The notes below the pieces were generated by a model, which saw only the letters and a program-made list of their open reading frames with translations, searched no databases and was not told the DNA's origin. The translations under genes and the position numbers were made by a program. Positions 1 through 5,839 of a stretch of DNA of 7,673 nucleotides are shown here, one piece after another. Source of the DNA: Opitutia bacterium (lineage in GTDB: Bacteria; Verrucomicrobiota; Verrucomicrobiia; Opitutales; JANYDI01); assembly GCA_025363695.1 (NCBI GenBank), contig JANYDI010000131.1, positions 1 to 7,673 of the forward strand, read 5' to 3'. The number at the start of each line of letters is the position of its first letter. Position 1 is the stretch's first letter.

Positions 1-2
1 AT

Positions 3-155
3 GATCACACGCCCTACTTCGATATCGATTCCGAAGGAATCTGTGGGTGGCTTAGTATATCCTTCCCCGATGGGCAATTTTATCAAAATGCGCTTGCGCA
101 TTTTGTAAAATTGCCCATCGGAAAGGGGATCCTAAGGGGGACAAGTCCCCCTTAG
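3..155 (+). CDS. Possible 3' end of an unidentified gene, 5' end outside the window
   Basis: Frame 3 is open from the window edge to a TAG at 153-155, giving 50 residues. The first 16 or so (DHTPYFDIDSEGICGW) come from unique sequence. Everything after about position 52 is encoded by the palindromic repeat, including its long hairpin, and the stop lies at the end of the repeat's GC-rich hairpin. If real, this gene converges on the resB-like gene and the repeat has replaced its original C-terminus. I recognise no family in so short a piece. Another frame also opens at the window edge (ATG at position 1, ending soon inside the repeat), so the coding status is uncertain. Confidence 0.3.
   Translation, partial: DHTPYFDIDSEGICGWLSISFPDGQFYQNALAHFVKLPIGKGILRGTSPP
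67..121. other. Long AT-rich hairpin of the left repeat, one bulged base
   Basis: The left arm (67-93) begins CCGATGGGCAATTTTA and the right arm (96-121) is its reverse complement around a TT loop at 94-95. The pairing is perfect except for one extra T at 83 in the left arm, giving about 26 base pairs. No T-tract follows on either side, so this is not a textbook intrinsic terminator. It could still stall polymerase or block exonucleases as a transcript-end structure. Confidence 0.85.
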
Positions 156-170
156 CCCTTAGCCCTTTTT
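132..170 (+). terminator. GC-rich hairpin with distal T-tract, reading towards resB
   Basis: CTAAGGGGGAC (132-142) pairs with GTCCCCCTTAG (145-155) around an AA loop, giving an 11 bp stem. On the plus strand this is followed by CCCTTAGCCC and then TTTTT at 166-170. The hairpin with its downstream T-run resembles a terminator for transcripts coming from the left, antisense to resB. The T-run is ten bases from the stem because of the extra TTAGCCC, so this copy should be weaker than the right one. The same stem may also end resB transcripts read from the other strand. Confidence 0.45.
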
Positions 171-1334
171 CACCTTCATATATCGTATCAAGCTCATGAC
201 AAAGTGCCAACACAAGCCTGAGGCGATGAGGGCTAGGCTCCAGTAGGGGAGCGTCCAGCCGGGGTTGTGGACGACTTGGAGGATGCTGGTGGATTGGCCG
301 CTGTAGGAGGCCTGGTAGTAGCTGGTTTGGTGGGTGCGCAGGGGCGTGTTCATGGCGATGCAGACGGGGCTTTCCTGCCAATGGGGGGGGGAGAAGAGGC
401 TTACTTGGCTGCTGAAGCTTTTGGGGATTTGGGTACCTGGGTAGTAGCTTTGGGTGAAGGTTTTGAGTTGTAGCCAATAAGGGGTGTAGTGGCGCTTGGG
501 GCGTAGGGCGATGCTGTAGGTTTTGCCTTGGTGGGTGAGGGTTTGGGGAGGGAAGTTGCGGTGTAGGAGGGGATGCAGCAGCCAGGTGCCCAGAGGGGTG
601 GGGCCGTCGTAAAGGGCCACGAGTAAAGTGTTTTCGTTGGGGGCCTCGTCTTTGTAGCTTTTCGACAGGGGCATGAGGTGTACGGGCATGCTGCTGGCAA
701 GGCCTTGGCTGGCGTGGGAGTAGGTGGGGTGCTGGGGGCTTGTGGGCAGGAGGCGTGTGTTTTCGTAGCGTTCGAGGATGCAGATATGCAAAAGGCCTTC
801 AGGTGTGTGATTTTGTCCTACACGGGTATGCTTAAAGTCGATAACGGCGACTAGGGTATTTTCGGGGTCACTGTGGTCAACGAGAGCCAGCTCGAGCGTG
901 TGGGGGTCTTCGGAATAGTTTTTGGCTTGGCCTTCTTCGAGGAGCAGTTGGCTTTCGGTCTGAAAAAGACTCATCCCAAAGCCACTGATCAGCAAGAGCA
1001 TGAGCCCCGTATGGACCAATAAAAGCCCTTGGTAGCCACGCCGGAGGTAACGTGTTAGGGAAAAAGATAAATTGAGCAAAAGCAAGCTGCCAAGCAGGTA
1101 GCCTCCGGGTAGGCCTAGGCGTAGCCAGTGGAAGTAGGGGGCTAGGGGCCAGCTGGGGGGGTAGCTCCAAAAAGCAAAAAAACTTTCGAAGTAACGCTCT
1201 TGAGCATTACGTAGGCCAAATTCTACCTGGTCGAGGGTTCCAAAAAACACCAAAGCCATGCTTAGGCCCAGGAGGATCAGGGTGAGCTCTAGGGAACTGA
1301 GTTTACGGCGCAGGCTGGAAAGTAGGGGTTTCAT
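159..1334 (-). CDS. resB: ResB/Ccs1-like cytochrome c biogenesis protein
   Basis: In the System II pathway, ResB (CcsB/Ccs1) works with ResC (CcsA) to carry heme across the membrane and attach it to apocytochromes c on the outer face. This 391-residue protein has the expected plan: three N-terminal membrane helices (about 17-36, 77-93, 101-119), a large exported domain, and a last helix at about 361-385. Family-like stretches are FFGTLDQVEFG and NAQERYFESFF near residues 30-53, LVHTGLMLLL with a histidine in helix 3, LEEGQAKNYSE near 132-142, and LQVVHNPGW just before the last helix. It is shorter than many ResB proteins but ordinary for the Verrucomicrobial type. The start follows a divergent 36 bp gap and has no clear ribosome binding site. 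No ccsA is visible. The last residues (KKG) and the TAA lie in the left repeat. A C9 tract lies inside the gene. Confidence 0.8.
   Translation of the reverse strand: MKPLLSSLRRKLSSLELTLILLGLSMALVFFGTLDQVEFGLRNAQERYFESFFAFWSYPPSWPLAPYFHWLRLGLPGGYLLGSLLLLNLSFSLTRYLRRGYQGLLLVHTGLMLLLISGFGMSLFQTESQLLLEEGQAKNYSEDPHTLELALVDHSDPENTLVAVIDFKHTRVGQNHTPEGLLHICILERYENTRLLPTSPQHPTYSHASQGLASSMPVHLMPLSKSYKDEAPNENTLLVALYDGPTPLGTWLLHPLLHRNFPPQTLTHQGKTYSIALRPKRHYTPYWLQLKTFTQSYYPGTQIPKSFSSQVSLFSPPHWQESPVCIAMNTPLRTHQTSYYQASYSGQSTSILQVVHNPGWTLPYWSLALIASGLCWHFVMSLIRYMKVKKG
383..391. repeat. Nine-base G/C homopolymer inside resB
   Basis: Nine consecutive G on the plus strand (C on the coding strand) fall in codons for the SPPH segment near residue 316 of the ResB-like protein. 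A one-base slip here would shift the frame before the last membrane helix. A second run of seven lies at 1155-1161, near the start of the same gene. Confidence 0.8.
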
Positions 1335-1370
1335 GACGGATGGGATTCAGGCTAAGAAAGCCTCTAGGAA
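1335..1370. promoter_or_regulatory. Short divergent intergenic region with small inverted repeat
   Basis: Only 36 bp separate the start of the leftward resB-like gene from the annotated start of the rightward receptor cluster. The gap contains AGGCT-AAGAA-AGCCT (1349-1363), a 5 bp stem with a 5-base spacer that could be a small operator or chance. I see no convincing -35/-10 pair. Two divergent promoters would hardly fit, so at least one must overlap coding sequence, or the receptor gene starts later (ATG at 1431). Confidence 0.25.
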
Positions 1371-3692
1371 ATGCAATACCTAAAATTGAGATTGATTTGG
1401 TCGCGAGGGCTCAGTAGTGTCTGCCCCAGTATGCGGGTGATCCTTAGGTACAAGTTTCTGTTATTGAGCTCATTGCTGGTTTTTGGGTTTTTCTTTGGAG
1501 CCCTTGCTGTCTTTATTAACAAGGGCGATGAACTGGAAAAAGCTTTTGCTAGGAATGGCGAAAAAGTCCTTCAGGATCGATTGGAGGCTATGGTTTGGGA
1601 TACTTACGAACTTTGCCAGTCGGCGCAAGGGTGGTGCCAAAACGAGCTGGAGCGTGTTTTTTCCGTTTTTGAGGGGGTTTGCAACCAAAGAGCGCTAGCG
1701 AGTACCGATTGGCGCGATCATTTTGGTCGAGTCACCCAGTTTGTGGGCTGTTATAGCGATAGGCAACAGGCATGGCAGCCTGTAAATCAGTTTGACTCCT
1801 TGCACCGTCTTGAGCCTATGACGCTTCCCTGTTTGACCATTGGCAAGAGCACTTTTGGGCAGGAGTCTTTAAACAGTATTTTTGGGCTCCTGGATTTTAC
1901 ACAGGAGGTCTGTGTGGGGGTTTTTCAGCGGATAAGCATCGCTGGCGATATGCTGAATATTGCCACAACTTTAAAGGATTTTGGAGGCCGTGAGCGGGTC
2001 GATACCTACGTGCCTGCGCAGTATCCTACGGGTGATTCCAATTCAGTAATTCATTCTATTTTAAATGGAAATAGTACTTTTGGGCGTTACTTGATTTTTG
2101 GCACCTGGTATGTGGGGTCTTACAAGCCGGTTGTCGGTAATCAGGGCGATGTCTTGGGGATGGTTTTTGTAGGCATAAAAAACCGCTGTCTGGCTCCCTT
2201 ATCGGAATCACTCAATCGCATGCGAGCGGTCCTCAAGGGGAATATCTGGGTCCTTTCGGGTGGCTTGAGGAATTATGGAGCCAATGTTGCCGAGGTAGCC
2301 TTTATGCAGCAAGATGAGCCCTGGCACAAAAGTACCTTTGATCGTCCCGATAAGTGGGGTACTTACTTTATGCGAGAACTGTGCCAAAAAGCGATAGCTG
2401 CAAACAAAGGCAGCGTTATGGAAATGCAAGTAAACTTGGCTCCCTATGAAAAATTGCTCAAACGACGTTTGTTCTATACGTATTTTGAACCTTGGGACTG
2501 GGTGATAGCCTTGGAAGTCGATGATGCCATTTTTAGTAAAAATAAAAATGAGATCCTGGGTGTATTTTATAAGTTTGTTCGAAGAATCTTTCTATTGCTA
2601 GCAGGGCTTAGTTTTGGGCTGTTGTTCATCAGTTTCTTGATTACGTGGCGCTTGCTTCAGCGTATACAATCGATAAAAAGGTTGTCACATCTTTTGGGTT
2701 TTGCGTCGTTTGAAGAGATCCGTGGCTGTTTTCAGTTAATGACGGAAAAAGATTTAGCAAGCAGGATGCGCCTATGGTCTACGAGTGATGAATTGCTGGA
2801 TATATTTACCTCTTTTGGCGTTTTGGTGGGAAGATTGGAAAACATGAAGGATTCCGGGGAAACGCTTAAAAAGATCACGGCTCTTGGTGGCGAGCAACTT
2901 CAGAGGTGTTGTGTTGAGCAAAAAGCGGTGAGTAAACAGCTTCAGTCTTCGGTGCATGGGTTGATACGCGCCTTGAAGGACCTTTCGGTGTCGGTAAAAC
3001 AGGTCATTCAGGGATCTTCGTCGCTTGGGCAGGAGTTTGCAGCGGCTGCTCATAGAGGGCCTCAAAAAAGCGTGTCTATGGTGGATATACAAAAAATACT
3101 CAGTCCATTAAGGCAGGCTACGTCAGCGGTTGCCTCTCGTATGTCTGTTATTTCCGAAAAAGCAAATAAAATGAGCAAAGTGATCACCACGGTGAGCAAA
3201 ATTGCGGATCAGACGCATTTAGTTGCCTTAAATATATCAATACACTCAAGTAAAGTTCCCCATGCGCATTCGGGCTTGGGTATTGTTGCGGAAGGTATGA
3301 CTACTTTGGCAGATAAGATTGCTGCCGCTACTTTGGATAGCGAACAAGTGATCAACGAAATGCAGTTGGCCGCTAATTTCGGGATCAAGGAAATGGATCG
3401 TTTTGTGCATGAAGCGTATAGAAGTTTTGAGGAAATCGAAAAGGCCTTTGCAGATCAGATTGCCATGAATGTTTCATTCGAGAATACAAAAAAAGGCTAC
3501 CTTGAGCTGATTAACAGCTTAACGCTGAATTCGGAGCGCATCAGTGCAATGGTTACTGACAGTATGGCTTTGTTTCGTATGACAACCCAGGCCACTGGGA
3601 TGGTTGAAGATTTTAACCAAGTTGGGTACCAAATTGAGGCATCTCGCCTTGTGTTAGCGCGCGGTGATCTTATGGAAGGACAAGACTTATGA
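1371..3692 (+). CDS. Chemoreceptor-like protein with Cache_3-Cache_2 sensor and degenerate signalling tip
   Basis: This 773-residue protein has methyl-accepting chemotaxis protein layout. It has a membrane helix at about 29-49, a periplasmic sensor at about 50-400, a second helix at about 405-427, a HAMP-like segment (about 430-490, with EKDLASRM and SDELLDIF) and a long coiled-coil hairpin to the C-terminus. The sensor looks like the Cache_3-Cache_2 fusion type: VGVFQRISIAGDMLNIATT, GTWYVGSYKPV, LGMVFVGIK and YFEPWDWVIALEV. The hairpin tip at 611-640 (IADQTHLVALNISI, then SGLGIVAEGM) is clearly MCP-derived, but the usual EAARAGExGRGF has become HSSKVPHAHSGL. Asn621 of the tip is kept. The conserved Glu, Arg, Glu and Arg positions are His625, Lys628, His631 and Ser634. 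Eight cysteines lie in the periplasmic part. AGGAA abuts the start with no spacer, so ATG at 1431 (MRVILRYKF) is a credible alternative. It overlaps the next gene by four bases. Confidence 0.85.
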   Translation: MQYLKLRLIWSRGLSSVCPSMRVILRYKFLLLSSLLVFGFFFGALAVFINKGDELEKAFARNGEKVLQDRLEAMVWDTYELCQSAQGWCQNELERVFSVFEGVCNQRALASTDWRDHFGRVTQFVGCYSDRQQAWQPVNQFDSLHRLEPMTLPCLTIGKSTFGQESLNSIFGLLDFTQEVCVGVFQRISIAGDMLNIATTLKDFGGRERVDTYVPAQYPTGDSNSVIHSILNGNSTFGRYLIFGTWYVGSYKPVVGNQGDVLGMVFVGIKNRCLAPLSESLNRMRAVLKGNIWVLSGGLRNYGANVAEVAFMQQDEPWHKSTFDRPDKWGTYFMRELCQKAIAANKGSVMEMQVNLAPYEKLLKRRLFYTYFEPWDWVIALEVDDAIFSKNKNEILGVFYKFVRRIFLLLAGLSFGLLFISFLITWRLLQRIQSIKRLSHLLGFASFEEIRGCFQLMTEKDLASRMRLWSTSDELLDIFTSFGVLVGRLENMKDSGETLKKITALGGEQLQRCCVEQKAVSKQLQSSVHGLIRALKDLSVSVKQVIQGSSSLGQEFAAAAHRGPQKSVSMVDIQKILSPLRQATSAVASRMSVISEKANKMSKVITTVSKIADQTHLVALNISIHSSKVPHAHSGLGIVAEGMTTLADKIAAATLDSEQVINEMQLAANFGIKEMDRFVHEAYRSFEEIEKAFADQIAMNVSFENTKKGYLELINSLTLNSERISAMVTDSMALFRMTTQATGMVEDFNQVGYQIEASRLVLARGDLMEGQDL
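3674..3680 (+). promoter_or_regulatory. Ribosome binding site for the second receptor gene
   Basis: GGAAGGA lies eight bases ahead of the ATG at 3689, inside the end of the preceding gene. It is the clearest Shine-Dalgarno site in the window and fixes the start of the downstream protein. With the ATGA stop/start overlap it suggests translational coupling and balanced amounts of the two receptor-like proteins. Confidence 0.7.
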
Positions 3693-5818
3693 GGTTGCAA
3701 AAGTGGGTTTTATTACTGGGCTTCTTGGCTTTTTGCCTCGTTTTTTTGCTCATGGGGTGTGGTGTTTTTTATTTCCAGCAACAGTGCGTGGGCAATTTGT
3801 CCCGAACGCTTGCCTTGGAAGCCGAGGCCATTGCAACGACGCTCGAACGGCAAAATAATAACGCTTTGTCTATTGTAGAACTTTTAGGACGGGTGCAAAA
3901 AGACCATTATTGGGGCAAGCGTGAAGAAACGCACCATTTTTGCCAAGATCTTTTAGAGGTCAATCCAGAAGTCAATGCGATTTTTGTCATTTACGAGCCT
4001 AATGCCGATGGTCTTGATGCCTCATTTTCAAATAAGTCAAAACGCCCTGTTTACATTGGGTCAGAGGGTCAATTTGCCAGTTTGTGGACGCGCGATCGGG
4101 AAAGTGGGGGTCGTACGCTTCCGGCTGAGTTTTGGTCCAGTACGCTTGCGAAGGAGTATCGGCATATGAAGACGGTTTTATTGCAGCAAGAAGTGCCGCT
4201 CCCAACCTTTACTGAGCCGCAGAATGATGCCCTTATGAACACGAGCGTCTATTGCCTGATTCCGCTTATCTGCAAGGGTGCTTTTGCAGGGGCTTGTGGG
4301 GTGCATGTGCATTTGAGTCCTAAATGTTTAAGAAATATCAGTATTTATCGGAATTCGGGTATTTTTGTTCTGAGTCCCCAGCAGCGTATTATTATCAGCT
4401 CATTGCCTAAACTTTTTGATTCCGTACACATAGAGGATTTGTACCTGAGTGATGAAGGCTCGATGATAAGCGATATTTATGAAAACACCCTGGATGGGCA
4501 AAAGCGCGTGGACCCTAAAAAAGAGCTTTTGCTTCCTAGGACGATGAAGTCTACGATGATTTCCGAATGGCTGCATCACGAATGTGCCCAAGCGACGCTT
4601 AACCAGGTTGCCTGTAAGCCTGGGTTTTTGGGACAAATGCGCATTTTGGTAAGTTCCTTACGCATTTCAAGTACGGGATGGTATTTGATTTCATATGTGC
4701 CTGAAGCGTTGGCCAGTCGGCAGTTTTTTCTGCACGCCTGGCCCTTGTTTACCCTTGTAGTGGGCCTCTTGAGCTTTGTTTTTTTTATGACTATTGCGGC
4801 TATCACCAAGATGCAGATTCAGGAATTGCGGTTTATCGCTTCCTTGAAAGCTGTGGCCAAGGGAGATCTGAGTGCGAGTTACTTTGACTCAGCGCTATAC
4901 ACGGGTAATTTTGAAGAGATTGCCTTGTATGCGAAAAAAATGGTGCTGAGTATGGGCAAGAGCATAAGGAACTTAAATGACTTAGTAGACTTTTTTGTGG
5001 GTGAGCTTAAGGTTGCACTCGTAGGCCTAAGTGGAGGTGCTTCCGCTTATGCCGATTTGATAGAGACCTTGCAGGATGACGAACGGGTACTCACGACACT
5101 GAGCAGTGAATTCCAGCAAACAGGGCAGAGCTTACATGCTTTTGACCTTTCAATTCAGCACATGTCAGGTTCCTTGGAGACCTCGAGTCATCAGTTGCTG
5201 ACTTTTGGGGAAGAGCTTCAAAAGCTAGCTTATGCCTCTGAACTTTTTTCGTCTCGACTCAATCTTATCAACGACAAAGCGCAAAGTATTTATAAAGTGA
5301 TTAATTTGATAGATGTCCTTCGAGATCAAACCTGTATTTTGTCCCTTAATGTTTCGATAGAAGCGGAAAGTGCCTCTGAGCCTGTGGCCCAAAGTTTTTT
5401 AGCTTTGGCTCCTAAAGTGAGTTTTTTAGCTGAGCAAACCAGTTCCGTGAGTGAACAAGTGGGTGAACGCGTTAAAGAATTGCATGCGGCTGTTTTTTCA
5501 GGCGTTGCCGAATTGGACACGTTTGCTCAATCGGTGCAGAAGGTGAATCTGCACACACAAAAAATAGTGTCCGATTGGCTTACGATGCTACCCGGATTTC
5601 AAGCCCTTATGCTCAGGGTGACGGAAACGAGCAAAAAGATTGAAAAACAAGGTTGCGCTTTTGAGGAAATTGCTCATCATTTTCAAAACTTACGCTACAA
5701 TTGCACCCAGCAGTTATCGCTCATTCAAGGATCCATGGGGCAAACAGAAAAACTCTATAGCAATGCCGCCAAGATAAAGACGGCTTTTGAAGAAATACGC
5801 AGCTCAGAGGATCGTTAA
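3689..5818 (+). CDS. Chemoreceptor-like protein with dCache_1 sensor and degenerate signalling tip
   Basis: This 709-residue protein has a signal-anchor helix (about 7-29), a periplasmic double-Cache domain (about 32-345), a second helix (about 350-374), a HAMP-like segment (about 376-430, AVAKGDLSASYF) and a coiled-coil hairpin. dCache_1 hallmarks are NPEVNAIFVIYEPNADGLDASF at about 92-113, a LWTRDRESG segment, then IPLICKGAFAGACGVHVHL followed by GIFVLSPQQRIIISS. The hairpin tip (IDVLRDQTCILSLNVSIEAE, 541-560, then SASEPVAQSF) is related to MCP tips. Asn554, Glu558 and Glu564 match conserved positions, but both conserved arginines are lost (Ser561, Ala567) and the GRGFAVVA stretch is unrecognisable. 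The periplasmic part has eight cysteines. No CheR-tethering pentapeptide ends the protein. The sensor class differs from that of the gene in front, so this is not a simple recent duplication. The start is supported by a good ribosome binding site. Confidence 0.85.
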   Translation: MRLQKWVLLLGFLAFCLVFLLMGCGVFYFQQQCVGNLSRTLALEAEAIATTLERQNNNALSIVELLGRVQKDHYWGKREETHHFCQDLLEVNPEVNAIFVIYEPNADGLDASFSNKSKRPVYIGSEGQFASLWTRDRESGGRTLPAEFWSSTLAKEYRHMKTVLLQQEVPLPTFTEPQNDALMNTSVYCLIPLICKGAFAGACGVHVHLSPKCLRNISIYRNSGIFVLSPQQRIIISSLPKLFDSVHIEDLYLSDEGSMISDIYENTLDGQKRVDPKKELLLPRTMKSTMISEWLHHECAQATLNQVACKPGFLGQMRILVSSLRISSTGWYLISYVPEALASRQFFLHAWPLFTLVVGLLSFVFFMTIAAITKMQIQELRFIASLKAVAKGDLSASYFDSALYTGNFEEIALYAKKMVLSMGKSIRNLNDLVDFFVGELKVALVGLSGGASAYADLIETLQDDERVLTTLSSEFQQTGQSLHAFDLSIQHMSGSLETSSHQLLTFGEELQKLAYASELFSSRLNLINDKAQSIYKVINLIDVLRDQTCILSLNVSIEAESASEPVAQSFLALAPKVSFLAEQTSSVSEQVGERVKELHAAVFSGVAELDTFAQSVQKVNLHTQKIVSDWLTMLPGFQALMLRVTETSKKIEKQGCAFEEIAHHFQNLRYNCTQQLSLIQGSMGQTEKLYSNAAKIKTAFEEIRSSEDR

Positions 5819-5839
5819 AATCTGAGTCTTGCGACCCTT

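Larger units (their letters stand above)
52..171 (-). repeat. Left copy of a two-hairpin palindromic repeat
   Basis: This block matches 7454-7563 in inverted orientation over almost its whole length. From its outer end inward it holds a TAGTATA-like edge, a long AT-rich hairpin (67-121), a GGAAAGGGGATCC linker, a GC-rich hairpin (132-155), two tandem copies of TTAGCCC (152-158 and 159-165) and a T5 tract (166-170). The other copy has a single TTAGCCC. The strand given is that of the neighbouring resB-like gene, because both copies have the same orientation relative to the gene they end. It resembles REP-type extragenic palindromes in form, but no RAYT or other transposase is visible here. Confidence 0.9.

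Noticed and set aside
52..477. 141-residue minus-strand open frame containing PLGSPFRWAILQNA
   Set aside because: It is a shadow of resB continued through the repeat. The same peptide appears in a plus-strand frame at 7339-7536 only because both frames read the same repeat, so neither is good evidence for a gene.
401..700. 99-residue minus-strand open frame overlapping resB
   Set aside because: It is a low-complexity, Pro/Thr/Ser-rich shadow in another frame of resB with no protein-like pattern.
3749..3760. LMGC near residue 24 of the second receptor as a lipoprotein cleavage site
   Set aside because: The segment is in the first membrane anchor of a two-helix receptor. Methionine at -2 is atypical, and a lipidated cleaved N-terminus would break the receptor topology.
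3790..3803. GGGCAATTTGTCCC as a third partial copy of the repeat
   Set aside because: Only the GGGCAATTT word is shared. It lies inside well-supported coding sequence and lacks the rest of the repeat.
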